Made by a program: the position numbers and the translations under genes
Assembly (NCBI RefSeq): GCF_025655475.1
Contig: NZ_JAHTIK010000001.1
Coordinates: 5,661,670-5,725,669 of the forward strand
DNA length: 64,000 bases
Direction of reading: 5' to 3'
From: Kitasatospora sp. DSM 101779
GTDB lineage: Bacteria; Actinomycetota; Actinomycetes; Streptomycetales; Streptomycetaceae
Notes under the pieces: model-generated
What the model was told of the DNA's origin: nothing
The model's input: the letters and a program-made list of their open reading frames with translations, nothing else
Database searches by the model: none
Part shown: in pieces, positions 8,727 to 17,363 of the stretch
How positions within the stretch are numbered: position 1 is the first letter of the stretch
Layout of the letters: the number at the start of each line of letters is the position of its first letter

Positions 8727-9036
8727 CGGCGTATCGGCCCGTCGGCCCGGGAGGTGCGAACGGCCTGGTCGCAAGTCCGACAGGGCGTCAGCACCGGTCC
8801 CTGCGGCGGGTGATGGTGCGCCCCCGGACGGAATAGGTCCGTTCGGGGGAGAGCGGGTGCAAGGGGGTGGACCTCATGGGGGATTCGACTAGCATTGGGT
8901 GAAAGCTTGTCCGTTTTGCTCAATTTGATTACCTAATGTCGAGTAAGTTGAGCTTCACGGTGGTCATCAGCACCTGCCGGCGGATGGCACGAGGCAGCTG
9001 GGGAAGGCGACCCTCGTCCACAGCCTGGAGGTCCCG
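8727..9036. other. Intergenic region upstream of DUF3145 with an AT-rich promoter patch
   Basis: No gene is apparent in these 310 bp. The stretch 8911-8940 is strikingly AT-rich for this genome and contains TTGCTC and TACCTAATG, so it is the likeliest promoter position for the downstream gene. No strong operator was seen. Confidence 0.4.
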
Positions 9037-9531
9037 GTGACGACACGTGGTGTCCTGTACATCCACTCCGCGCCCCGCGCGCTGTGCCCGCACGTCGAGT
9101 GGGCGGTCGCAGGCGTGCTCGGCGTGCGGGTCAGCCTCGACTGGATCCGCCAGCCCGCCGCGCCCGGGCACTGGCGTGCAGAGCTCTCCTGGCAGGGCGA
9201 GCCCGGCACCGCCTCGCGCCTGGCCTCGGCCCTGCGCGGCTGGCAGCTCATCCGGTACGAGGTCACCAGCGACCCCTGCGCGAGCGCGGAGGGCGAGCGC
9301 TACAGCTCGACCCCGAGCCTCGGCATCTTCCACGCCGTCACCGGCATCCACGGCGACATCCTGATCCCCGAGGACCGGCTGCGGGCGGTGCTGCTGCGCG
9401 CCCGCACCGAGGGCGGCGACCTGGAGGCCGAACTCGCCCGGCTGCTCGGCAAGCCCTGGGACGACGAGCTCGAACCCTTCCGCTACGCCGGCGAGGGCGC
9501 TCCCGTCCGCTGGCTGCACCAGGTGGTCTGA
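9037..9531 (+). CDS. DUF3145 family protein
   Basis: This 164-residue soluble protein matches the actinobacterial DUF3145 family that I recall beside the fab locus: it opens with TTRGVLYIHSAP and has LDWIRQP in the first third. There is no signal peptide or membrane segment, and no catalytic motif is recognisable. Its function is not known. The GTG start follows GGAGG by four bases. It converges on fabF across a long hairpin. The conserved position suggests a housekeeping role, but nothing here shows what it is. Confidence 0.85.
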   Translation: MTTRGVLYIHSAPRALCPHVEWAVAGVLGVRVSLDWIRQPAAPGHWRAELSWQGEPGTASRLASALRGWQLIRYEVTSDPCASAEGERYSSTPSLGIFHAVTGIHGDILIPEDRLRAVLLRARTEGGDLEAELARLLGKPWDDELEPFRYAGEGAPVRWLHQVV

Positions 9532-9554
9532 GCAACGGCACCCACGCACGCCGA

Positions 9555-9628
9555 AGGGGCGCGGGGGCCGCGCGGACCGTTCGGGCGGATGCCTCGCCCT
9601 GCCGGTCCGCGCGGTTCCCCGCGCCCCT
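9555..9628. terminator. Bidirectional terminator between DUF3145 and fabF
   Basis: A long inverted repeat pairs 9555-9579 with 9603-9628 at about 24 positions, with a small internal mismatch, around a 23-nt loop. The arms begin with aggggcgcgggg. It lies in the gap between two convergent genes and can act in both directions. Confidence 0.85.
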
Positions 9629-9662
9629 CCTGTTGCCGCTACCTGTGCCGAGTGAGCGATTC

Positions 9663-10931
9663 TCAGACGGTGCGGAAGGCGAGGACCACGTTGTGGCCGC
9701 CGAAGCCGAAGGAGTTGTTCAGCGCCGCGATCCGGCCCTCGGCGGGCAGCTCGCGCGGCTCGCCGCGGACGATGTCCGCCTGGACGTCGTCGTCCAGGTC
9801 GTCCACGTTGATGGTCGGCGGGGCCGTGCGGTGGTGCAGCGCCAGCACGGTCGCCACGGTCTCGATGCCGCCGGCGCCGCCCAGCAGGTGGCCGGTCATC
9901 GACTTGGTCGCCGAGATGGCCACGTGCTCCAGGTGCTCGCCGAGCTCCTTCGAGAGGGCCTTCACCTCGGCGGTGTCGCCCTGCGGGGTCGAGGTGGCGT
10001 GCGCGTTGACGTGCACGATCTCGGCCTTGTCGAGGTCGCTGCGCTCGAACAGGTCGGCGATCGCCCGGGCGACACCGGCACCGGTCGGCTCCGGCTGGGC
10101 GATGTGGTGGGCGTCCGAGGACAGGCCCTGGCCGACGGCCTCGCAGTAGACGCGGGCACCGCGGGCGGCCGCGTGCTCGGCCGACTCCAGCACCACGACG
10201 CCCGCGCCCTCGCCGAGGACGAAGCCGTCCCGGGCCTTGTCGTACGGACGCGAGGCGCGCTGCGGCTCGTCGTTGTTCTTGGACATCGCCATCATGTTGG
10301 CGAACGCGGCGATCGGCAGCGGGTGGATCGCCGCCTCGGTGCCGCCGGCCACCACGACGTCGGCGCGGCCGGTGCGGATCATCTCGATCGCGTAGCCGAT
10401 CGCCTCGGCGCCGGAGGCACAGGCGGAGACGGGGGTGTGCACGCCGGCGCGCGCGCCGACCTCCAGGCCCACGTTGGCCGCGGGGGAGTTCGGCATCAGC
10501 ATCGGGACGGTGTGCGGGGAGACCTTGCGGACGCCCTTGTCCTTCAGCACGTCGTACTGGTCGAGCAGGGTGGTCACACCGCCGATGCCGGAGGCGATCA
10601 CGGCGCCCAGGCGCTCGGGCGCGAGCTTCGAGGACTCGTCGGTGGCCGGGGTGTCGAAGCCCGCGTCGGCCCAGGCCTCGCGGGCGGCGATCAGCGCGAA
10701 CTGCGCCGAGCGGTCCAGCTTGCGGGCCAGCGGACGCGGCAGCACGTCACCCGGGTCCACCGCGGTGCGCGCGGCGATCCGGACGGGCAGGTCCGCGGCC
10801 CACTCCTCGGTCAGCGCGCCCACGCCGGAACGGCCCTCCAGCAGGCCCTCCCAGAACGAGGCGGCGTCGCCGCCCAGCGGCGTGAAGGCGCCGATACCCG
10901 TGACTACCACGGTGCGGTTTTCAGCGGTCAC
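9663..10931 (-). CDS. fabF: Beta-ketoacyl-ACP synthase II (FabF)
   Basis: FabF condenses malonyl-ACP with acyl-ACP in fatty-acid elongation. The thiolase-fold protein has the Cys-His-His triad: Cys171 in VSACASG, His311 in VNAHATSTP and His348 in SMTGHLLGG. I chose the GTG at 10931 because it gives the usual N-terminus (TAENRTVVVTGIG, 422 residues) and has GAGAAGAAG upstream; an earlier in-frame GTG at 10949 would add six acidic residues. It is the last gene of fabD-fabH-acpP-fabF, 116 bp after acpP, and is bounded by the hairpin at 9555. Confidence 0.96.
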   Translation of the reverse strand: MTAENRTVVVTGIGAFTPLGGDAASFWEGLLEGRSGVGALTEEWAADLPVRIAARTAVDPGDVLPRPLARKLDRSAQFALIAAREAWADAGFDTPATDESSKLAPERLGAVIASGIGGVTTLLDQYDVLKDKGVRKVSPHTVPMLMPNSPAANVGLEVGARAGVHTPVSACASGAEAIGYAIEMIRTGRADVVVAGGTEAAIHPLPIAAFANMMAMSKNNDEPQRASRPYDKARDGFVLGEGAGVVVLESAEHAAARGARVYCEAVGQGLSSDAHHIAQPEPTGAGVARAIADLFERSDLDKAEIVHVNAHATSTPQGDTAEVKALSKELGEHLEHVAISATKSMTGHLLGGAGGIETVATVLALHHRTAPPTINVDDLDDDVQADIVRGEPRELPAEGRIAALNNSFGFGGHNVVLAFRTV

Positions 10932-11047
10932 TGGTTCTTCTTCTCTCACGTGTGCAAGGGGTGGCGGAGGGGCCGTGGGGGGACCGGCCGGCCGGGGCTG
11001 GGTGCGCCCCGGCCGACCGCAGGCAGCCGGACTGGCCGGCCGCGGGC

Positions 11048-11290
11048 TCAGCTGTTGGCGAGGATGTAGTCCACCGCGTCGCCGACGGTCTTGAGGTTCT
11101 TGACCTCGTCGTCCGGGATCTTCACGTCGAAGCGCTCCTCGGCGGCCACGACGACCTCGACCATGGACAGCGAGTCGACGTCCAGGTCGTCGGTGAAGGA
11201 CTTGTCGAGCTCGACGTCCTCGGTCGGGATGCCGGCGATCTCGTTGACGATCTCGGCGAGACCTTCCAGAACCTCGTCCTTGGTAGCCAT
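11048..11290 (-). CDS. acpP: Acyl carrier protein
   Basis: This 80-residue acidic helical protein carries growing acyl chains for the type II fatty-acid synthase. The phosphopantetheine attachment site is Ser40 in DVDSLSMVE, with the acidic recognition helix following. AGAGGAG precedes the ATG by a good spacing. It lies 92 bp downstream of fabH and upstream of fabF in one operon. The sequence is that of a primary-metabolism ACP rather than a polyketide ACP. Confidence 0.97.
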   Translation of the reverse strand: MATKDEVLEGLAEIVNEIAGIPTEDVELDKSFTDDLDVDSLSMVEVVVAAEERFDVKIPDDEVKNLKTVGDAVDYILANS

Positions 11291-11382
11291 AGCGGCTGCT
11301 CCTCTTCGGGTGTTGACAGCGAGCGGTCCGGCGGACCGTCGCGGGTTTTCAGGGGGGCGCGGGCGCCCTGGGAGAGTGACGC

Positions 11383-12414
11383 CTAGGGGAGAGTAACGAC
11401 TGCGGCGGCGTACACGAGACCCGCCCCGAAGCCGATGATGAGCGCGAGGTCGCCGCTCTTGGCCTCGCCGCTCTCCAGCATGCGCTCCATCGCCAGCGGG
11501 ATGGAGGCCGCCGAGGTGTTGCCGGTCTCGGCGATGTCGCGCGCCACCGGCACCGACTCGGGCAGCTTCAGCGCCTTGATCATGGCGTCGGTGATGCGCA
11601 TGTTCGCCTGGTGCGGGATGAAGGCACCCAGCTGGTCGGCGGTGATCCCGGCGGCGTCCAGCGCCTGCTGGGCCACCTTCGCCATCTCCCAGACCGCCCA
11701 GCGGAAGACGGACTGACCCTCCATCCGCAGCGCCGGCCACTTGGCCTCGTCGCCGACGCCGTTGACGGCGTCCTCCTTGGCGAACGCGGTGTCCCAGGCC
11801 TGGGTCTGCGAGATGACGTCGCGCTGCGAGCCGTCCGAGCCCCATATCACCTTGCCGATGCCGGGGGTCTCGGACGGGCCGACGATCGCCGCGCCCGCGC
11901 CGTCACCGAAGATGAAGGCGGTCGAGCGGTCGGAGGTGTCGGTCAGGTCGCTCAGCCGCTCCACGCCGATGACCAGCACGTACTCGGCGCCGCCGCCGCG
12001 CACCATGCCGTCGGCCAGGCCCAGGCCGTAGCCGAAGCCCGCGCAGGCGGCCGAGATGTCGAAGGCCGGGGCGGTGCCGCAGCCCAGCCGGTCCGCGATC
12101 TCGGTGGCGATCGCCGGGGTCTGCTTCAGGTGCGAGACGGTGGCCACGATCACGCCGCCGATCTGCTCCGGATTGATCCCGGCCTGGGCGATCGCCTTGC
12201 CGGCGGCCTGCACCGACATCTCGGCGACGGTCTCCTCCGGGCCGGCCCAACGGCGCTCGGCGATGCCGCTGCGGGTGCGGATCCACTCGTCCGAGGACTC
12301 GATCCAGTTGAGCACCTCGGCGTTGGGAATCACCCGGACGGGGCGGTAGCCGCCGACGCCGTGGATGCGCGAGTACGCGGCACCGGTGGCCGGCTTGATC
12401 TGGGGCGCTGTCAT
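11383..12414 (-). CDS. fabH: Beta-ketoacyl-ACP synthase III (FabH)
   Basis: FabH starts fatty-acid synthesis by condensing a short acyl-CoA with malonyl-ACP; in streptomycetes it accepts branched starters. The 343-residue protein carries Cys124 in SAACAGFG, His268 in IPHQANMR and Asn299 in ETGNTSAAS. The ATG overlaps the fabD stop codon (ATGA), so translation is coupled, and AGGAGAAC lies at the end of fabD as the ribosome site. The length and motifs are normal for the family. Confidence 0.97.
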   Translation of the reverse strand: MTAPQIKPATGAAYSRIHGVGGYRPVRVIPNAEVLNWIESSDEWIRTRSGIAERRWAGPEETVAEMSVQAAGKAIAQAGINPEQIGGVIVATVSHLKQTPAIATEIADRLGCGTAPAFDISAACAGFGYGLGLADGMVRGGGAEYVLVIGVERLSDLTDTSDRSTAFIFGDGAGAAIVGPSETPGIGKVIWGSDGSQRDVISQTQAWDTAFAKEDAVNGVGDEAKWPALRMEGQSVFRWAVWEMAKVAQQALDAAGITADQLGAFIPHQANMRITDAMIKALKLPESVPVARDIAETGNTSAASIPLAMERMLESGEAKSGDLALIIGFGAGLVYAAAVVTLP

Positions 12415-13352
12415 CCGTTGTTCTCCTGAGCGCCGTGCTCGGCGACCAGCCCGCGGGCCTTGTCGAGATCGGCAGGGGTCTTGAGGGCCAGCGTCGCCAC
12501 GCCCTTGAGGTTGCGCTTGACCAGGTTGGTGAGGGTGCCGGCGGGCGACAGTTCGATCACTGCCGTCGCGCCGAGCTGCTGGAGGGTCTCCATGCACAGG
12601 TCCCAGCGGACCGGATTGGACACCTGCGACACCAGCCGGGCCAGGACCTCGGCCCCGGAGGCGACGACACCGCCGTCCCTGTTGGAGACGTACGCGACGG
12701 CCGGGTCGGCCACCGTCAGGGTCGGCGCCAGCTTCTCCAGCCGGGCCACACCCGGGGCCATGTGCTCGGTGTGGAACGCGCCCGCCACCTTCAGCGGGAT
12801 CAGCCGGGCGCCGGCCGGCGGGTCCGCCTTCAGCGCCTCCAGCTGCTCCAGGGTGCCGGCCGCGACGATCTGCCCGCCGCCGTTGTTGTTGGCCGCGGTC
12901 ACGCCGTGCTCGGCGAGCTTGGCGGCGACGACGTCCGGCTCGCCGCCGAGGACGGCGGTCATGCCGGTCGCGGTCACCGCGGCGGCCTCGGCCATGCCCA
13001 GGCTGCGCTCGCGGACGAACACCAGGGCGTCCTCGGCGTTCAGCACGCCGGCCAGCGCGGCCGCGGTGATCTCGCCGACGCTGTGGCCGGCCACGCCGCC
13101 CACCACCGAGCGGAAGTCGGAGCCGGCGAACAGCTCGGCGGAAGTCAGCAGACCGGCGGCCACCAGCAGCGGCTGGGCCACCGCGGTGTCCTTGATCTCT
13201 TCCTCGGAGGCCTCGGTGCCGTAGCGGACGAGGTCGAGACCGGCGACCTCGGACCACTGCCGCAGCCGGTCGGCGGCGCCGTCCAGCTCGAGCCAGGGGC
13301 TGAGGAATCCGGGGGTCTGAGCACCCTGTCCAGGGGCGACGATTACGAGCAC
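12411..13352 (-). CDS. fabD: Malonyl-CoA:ACP transacylase (FabD)
   Basis: FabD loads malonyl groups from CoA onto ACP. The 313-residue protein has the GHSVGE nucleophile elbow (Ser91), a conserved His in GAFHTEHM (His194), and PGQGAQ near the N-terminus. The start is GTG after GAGAGAGGG. It is the first gene of the fab operon, and its 90-bp upstream gap separates it from fasR, the likely site of FasR binding. Its stop overlaps the fabH start by 4 bp. Confidence 0.97.
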   Translation of the reverse strand: MLVIVAPGQGAQTPGFLSPWLELDGAADRLRQWSEVAGLDLVRYGTEASEEEIKDTAVAQPLLVAAGLLTSAELFAGSDFRSVVGGVAGHSVGEITAAALAGVLNAEDALVFVRERSLGMAEAAAVTATGMTAVLGGEPDVVAAKLAEHGVTAANNNGGGQIVAAGTLEQLEALKADPPAGARLIPLKVAGAFHTEHMAPGVARLEKLAPTLTVADPAVAYVSNRDGGVVASGAEVLARLVSQVSNPVRWDLCMETLQQLGATAVIELSPAGTLTNLVKRNLKGVATLALKTPADLDKARGLVAEHGAQENNG

Positions 13353-13442
13353 GGTTCAACCCTCTCTCGCCAGGCACCCGTGGACGGGTAGGCGACGACA
13401 ACGAAGAAAAGCACGCCGGGTTGTGCAGTCCCTACAGCGCGG

Positions 13443-14792
13443 TCAGGCCTGGTCGGCGACCGTTCCGAGACGGCCCAGCGCAAGGGCGATGCGCAGGGTG
13501 AACGCCGAGCGCACGTCCGAGGGAGCATAGCCCGTGACGTCAGTCACACGACGCAGCCGGTAGCGCACGGTGTTGGGGTGGACGAAGAGCATCCGCGCCG
13601 CCCCCTCCAGCGAGGACGCCTGCTCCAGGTAGACACTCAGCGTTTCCAGGAGTGCCGACCCCGCTTCGTCCAGTGGTGTGTAGATCTCCTCCACCAGCTG
13701 CCGCCGTGCCGCCTGGTCCCCGGCCAGCGCGCGCTCCGGCAGCAGATCGTCGGCCAGCACCGGCCGCGGCGCGTCCGGCCACGCCGCGCACGCCCGCAGC
13801 CCGGCCGCCGCGGCCTGCGCCGAACGCGTCGCCGACAGCAGGTCCGGCACGCTCGGACCGACCACCACCGGGCCCGGCGCGAACTGCCCGATCAGCGCCT
13901 TCGCGGTGTGCACCGGCTCCTTGTCGCCGCCCACCACCACGACCAGCCGGCGGCCCAGCACCCCCGTCAGCACCTGCAGCTTGGCGTACCTGGCGGCCCG
14001 TCGGATCGCCTCGACCACCGCCTCGCTGTCCCCGTCCGGGGCGCTGCCCATCACCACCCGCACCTGGCTCGGCGACCCCCAGCCCAGCGCGGCCGCCCGC
14101 GACAGCACGCCCTCGTCCGCGTCGCCGGACAGCAGCGAGTTCACCACGAGCGCCTCCAGCCGGGCGTCCCACGCACCGCGGGCCTCCGCCGCCTGTGCGT
14201 ACACCTGGGCCGTCGCGAAGGCGATCTCCCGGGCGTACACCAGCACCGACTCGCGCATCCCCGCCTCGTCGCCCGGGGCGGCCACCTCCTCGATGGCCTC
14301 CTCCATCACCTCGATGGTGGTGCGGATCAGCTCCACGGTCTGCCGCAGCGTGATCGCCCGGGTCAGCTCGCGCGGCGCCGTCCCGAACACGTCCGTGGAG
14401 ATCGCCTGCGGCGCCTCCGGATGCCGGTACCACTCGGTGAACGCCGCGATGCCGGCCTGCGCGACCAGCCCGATCCACGACCGGTGCTCCGGCGGCATCC
14501 GCCGGTACCAGGACAGCTGGTCGTCCATCCGGGCGATCGCCGCGGTCGCCAGCTTGCCCGAGGACTTCTCCAGCCGCTTCAGCGTCGCCGAGCGCAACTC
14601 GGCCCGCTCGGCTGCCAGTCTGCGCTCCTGCGCGGTCAGCCGACCCCCTCTCGGAGGGCGCGGCGACTCCCCGGCCGGCACCGCCTTGCGGGCGGTGGCC
14701 TTCTTGTCGGCCCTCGTACTGTCGGCCCTCGAACTGTCGGGCTTTGCGCTGTCGGGCTTTGCGCTGTCGGGTTCTGCTGAAGCGGCTGGCAC
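13443..14792 (-). CDS. fasR: FasR-type transcriptional activator of fatty-acid synthesis (PucR-like HTH)
   Basis: This 449-residue regulator has an unusual N-terminus of short Ser/Asp/Lys repeats (PDSAK units, residues 8-30), a large central sensor region, and a C-terminal PucR-type HTH with LEGAARMLFVHPNTVRYRL. Its place directly upstream of fabD matches FasR of Streptomyces coelicolor, which binds the fabDHPF promoter and activates it. The start is GTG, with GTGAGGCAG as a weak ribosome site. The symbol rests on position and domain type; I cannot confirm DNA binding. Confidence 0.85.
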   Translation of the reverse strand: MPAASAEPDSAKPDSAKPDSSRADSTRADKKATARKAVPAGESPRPPRGGRLTAQERRLAAERAELRSATLKRLEKSSGKLATAAIARMDDQLSWYRRMPPEHRSWIGLVAQAGIAAFTEWYRHPEAPQAISTDVFGTAPRELTRAITLRQTVELIRTTIEVMEEAIEEVAAPGDEAGMRESVLVYAREIAFATAQVYAQAAEARGAWDARLEALVVNSLLSGDADEGVLSRAAALGWGSPSQVRVVMGSAPDGDSEAVVEAIRRAARYAKLQVLTGVLGRRLVVVVGGDKEPVHTAKALIGQFAPGPVVVGPSVPDLLSATRSAQAAAAGLRACAAWPDAPRPVLADDLLPERALAGDQAARRQLVEEIYTPLDEAGSALLETLSVYLEQASSLEGAARMLFVHPNTVRYRLRRVTDVTGYAPSDVRSAFTLRIALALGRLGTVADQA

Positions 14793-14905
14793 AGGAACAA
14801 GACTGCCTCACCGCACGCCGTGCTCGTGCACACCCCCCGCCGGTCGTACCCGGCGCGCCGGGCCGCACCGGCCACCCGCCGGGCCGTACCGGCTACCGTG
14901 AGCGG

Positions 14906-15682
14906 GTGACCGAGACCCGAGACCGCGGCCGTGCCGACCTCCGCCGGGCGCCCGAGCGCTACCGCTCCACCCCGGCCGAGGGCATCGAGACCCGGCACTC
15001 CTTCTCCTTCTCCGGGCACTACGACCCGAAGAACACCCACTTCGGCGCGCTGCTCGCCTGCAACGAGGAGACCCTCGCCCCGGGCGCGGGCTTCGACGAG
15101 CACCGCCACCGCGACACCGAGATCCTCACCTGGGTGCTGGAGGGCGCGCTCGCCCACCGCGACGCCGACGGGCACGCCGGGGTCGTCCGGCCCGGCATGG
15201 TCCAGCACCTCAGCTCCGGCTCCGGGACCAGCCACACCGAACGCAACCTCGGCGGCGCCACGGTGCCCGTCCGCTTCGTCCAGATGTGGCTGCAGCCGGA
15301 CACCTTCGGCACGCCCCCCGCGTACGGCCTGCGGCGGGTCGAACCCGCCGAGGACGGACTCACCCTGCTCGCCTCCGGTCTGGCACGTGACGAGGCGTCG
15401 GACGCCCTGCGGTTGCGCCGCTCCGACGCCGCCCTGTACCTCGTGAGCGCCGGCCCGTGGCAGCCGCTGCCCGCCCTTCCCGAGGCGCCCTACCGGTACG
15501 TCCACCTCACCGCCGGCTCGCTCGGCTACCGGACCGTCCCCGGCCCGCACGGCGCCGGCCGCTCCCTCGAACCGGGCGACTCCGTCCGCATCACCGGCGA
15601 CGCCTTCACCGACCCCACCGCGGGCCCGGACGGCGCCGAACTCCTGCTGTGGGAGATGCACTCACCGCTGCAGTTCGGCTGA
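14906..15682 (+). CDS. Pirin family protein
   Basis: Pirins are bicupin iron proteins; some oxidise quercetin and others modulate metabolic enzymes. The N-terminal cupin here has the metal-binding pattern DEHRHRDTEILTWVLEG and then SGTSHTERN, giving three His and one Glu as ligands. I chose the GTG at 14906 (258 residues), which gives the normal N-terminus; an in-frame ATG 54 codons earlier would add an Arg/Pro-rich segment lacking family character and would overlap fasR. It is divergent from fasR. Its physiological role is unknown. Confidence 0.88.
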   Translation: MTETRDRGRADLRRAPERYRSTPAEGIETRHSFSFSGHYDPKNTHFGALLACNEETLAPGAGFDEHRHRDTEILTWVLEGALAHRDADGHAGVVRPGMVQHLSSGSGTSHTERNLGGATVPVRFVQMWLQPDTFGTPPAYGLRRVEPAEDGLTLLASGLARDEASDALRLRRSDAALYLVSAGPWQPLPALPEAPYRYVHLTAGSLGYRTVPGPHGAGRSLEPGDSVRITGDAFTDPTAGPDGAELLLWEMHSPLQFG

Positions 15683-15759
15683 CGCCGGGCCGACCACTCC
15701 GGGACGCGGGGAGCCGGGTGCACCCCTACGGCGTGTCTTCAAAGGCGATCGTGCAGCCA

Positions 15760-15803
15760 CAGGGGCGCGTGGGGGCACCTCCCGGCCGAAGGCTGGGGGA
15801 GAA
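15760..15803 (+). repeat. Dispersed palindromic repeat, copy 1
   Basis: A 44-bp element begins caggggcgcgt, has a hairpin-forming core cctcccggccgaaggctgg and ends gggggagaa. An almost identical element lies inverted at 20104-20146, and the 29-bp core recurs at 62389-62417. It sits in the gap between pirin and a serine hydrolase, and could act as a convergent terminator. Confidence 0.8.
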
Positions 15804-15903
15804 CCGCGCACCTCGGATGCGGACCGCCGTACAAGTACGGGCTCGGCCCGTGTCACTACGGTGCCCCCCACGCGTCTGGTGGTGCACCCCGCGCGGTCCT
15901 GCT

Positions 15904-16737
15904 TCAGCCGCGGAGATCGGCGAGGACGGCGTCGGTGAAGATCGGCCAGACCTCGGCGGCCCAGGGGCCGAAGTCACGGTCCGTCAGGGCGACCGCGGCG
16001 ACGCCGGCGGCGGGGTCGACCCAGAGGAAGGTGCCGGACTGGCCGAAGTGGCCGAAGGTCCCCGGCGAGCTGGTGGTGCCCGTCCAGTGCGGGTCCTTGG
16101 TGCCGCGGATCTCGAAGCCGAGCCCCCAGTCGTTGGGCCGCCGGTGGCCGAAGCCGGGCAGAACGCCGCCGAGGCCGGGGAAGGCGACCTCGCGGGTGGC
16201 CCGGTGCACGGTGGTCGGGTCGAGCAGCCGCGGCGCCTGGAGCTCGGCCGCGAACAGGACGAGGTCGGCCACGGTCGACAGGCCGCCCGCGCCGGCCGGT
16301 GCCCGGTGCGCGGTGTTGATCAGGGTGGCGTGCATCCCGAGCGGCCGGAAGACGGCCTCCTGCGCGTACTGCGCGAACGGGATGCCCGAGGCCTTCTCCA
16401 GGGTGTCGGCGAGGACGTCGAAACCGGCGTTGGAGTAGAGCCGGCGGGTGCCCGGCGCGGCCATCACCCGGTGCTCGTCGAAGGCCAGTCCCGAGGTGTG
16501 GGCGAGCAGGTGACGGACGGTCGAGCCCTCGGGCCCGGCCGGGTCGTCGAGTTCGAAGACGCCCTCCTCGACGGCGACCAGAGCGGCGTACGCGGACAGC
16601 AGCTTGGTCACGGACGCCAGCGGGAACAGGTGCTCCTGCGTCCCGTGCGCGCCGAGCACCGCCCCGTCCGCGCCTCGTACCACCGCCGCCGCCGCGTTCG
16701 GCACCGGCCAGTCCTCGATCATCCGCAAGCTCTGCAT
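15904..16737 (-). CDS. Serine hydrolase of the beta-lactamase / penicillin-binding-protein family
   Basis: The 277-residue protein has the class C beta-lactamase-like motifs: SVTK as SxxK, YSNAG as YxN, and HFGQSG in place of the KTG block. No signal peptide is visible, so it is probably cytoplasmic and more likely an esterase or D-amino-acid amidase type hydrolase than a resistance enzyme. An in-frame start 38 codons earlier would run into the MerR promoter, so I chose the ATG at 16737. It is divergent from the MerR gene and may share its control region. Confidence 0.83.
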   Translation of the reverse strand: MQSLRMIEDWPVPNAAAAVVRGADGAVLGAHGTQEHLFPLASVTKLLSAYAALVAVEEGVFELDDPAGPEGSTVRHLLAHTSGLAFDEHRVMAAPGTRRLYSNAGFDVLADTLEKASGIPFAQYAQEAVFRPLGMHATLINTAHRAPAGAGGLSTVADLVLFAAELQAPRLLDPTTVHRATREVAFPGLGGVLPGFGHRRPNDWGLGFEIRGTKDPHWTGTTSSPGTFGHFGQSGTFLWVDPAAGVAAVALTDRDFGPWAAEVWPIFTDAVLADLRG

Positions 16738-16780
16738 GCGCCGACCATAGCCGCCCGCCGGGTGCCGCCGCGTGACAGGC

Positions 16781-16811
16781 TTGCTTGGAGTGCACTCCAA
16801 CTCAGTAGCGT
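16781..16811 (+). promoter_or_regulatory. MerR-type promoter with 19-bp spacer and palindromic operator
   Basis: The -35 TTGCTT (16781-16786) and -10 TAGCGT (16806-16811) are separated by 19 bp. A perfect 16-bp palindrome, TTGGAGTGCACTCCAA (16785-16800), fills the spacer. The overlong spacer with a dyad is the signature of promoters that a MerR regulator untwists to activate, and the merR-type gene begins 34 bp downstream. Confidence 0.85.
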
Positions 16812-16844
16812 CGTAGCCGTCGCCGACCACCGAGGAGGCCTCCC

Positions 16845-17363
16845 GTGGCACCGCCCGTCCGCTCCGCGCCCGTTCTCGCCGATCCGCTCGCCTGCACGCA
16901 CGAGGTCGAGCCGGCCGGGCCGGTGCGCAGCGAGTGGCACACGATCAGCGAGGTCTCCGCGACCACCGGCCTGACCGCGCACACCCTGCGCTGGTACGAG
17001 CGGATCGGCCTGCTCGACCCGGTGGACCGCTCGCACTCGGGGCAGCGCCGCTACAACGGGGCCGACCTGGCCCGGCTGGCCTTCCTGGGCCGGCTGCGGC
17101 TGACCGGAATGCCGGTGGCGGACATGCTGCGCTACGTGGAGCTGGTCAGGGAAGGCGACCACACCATGGGCGAGCGGCACGACATCCTCGTCGCGCAGCG
17201 CGAGGAGGTCCGGCAGCGGATCGCGGATCTGCACGCCACGCTCGCCGTGCTCGACCACAAGATCGACCTCTATTCGTCCAGCATCCCCGGCGACGGCGCG
17301 ACCGGCCCCTCGGCCGGCGCCGCCCCCGCGGACGCGTCCGGCAGGAAGCAGAAGAGCGCATGA
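16845..17363 (+). CDS. MerR family transcriptional regulator
   Basis: The 172-residue protein has a MerR winged helix: TISEVSATTGLTAHTLRWYERIGLL, then SGQRRYNGADL, followed by the long dimerisation helix. About 30 residues precede the HTH. There is no Cys pair of a metal sensor in the effector region, so it belongs with the redox or organic-ligand type often paired with aldo/keto reductases. The GTG start follows GAGGAGG. It overlaps the next gene by 4 bp and probably activates this two-gene operon from the 19-bp-spacer promoter. Confidence 0.92.
   Translation: MAPPVRSAPVLADPLACTHEVEPAGPVRSEWHTISEVSATTGLTAHTLRWYERIGLLDPVDRSHSGQRRYNGADLARLAFLGRLRLTGMPVADMLRYVELVREGDHTMGERHDILVAQREEVRQRIADLHATLAVLDHKIDLYSSSIPGDGATGPSAGAAPADASGRKQKSA

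Noticed and set aside
15904..16851. A longer start for the serine hydrolase at 16851
   Set aside because: It would overlap the MerR promoter and start codon and adds a segment with no family similarity.
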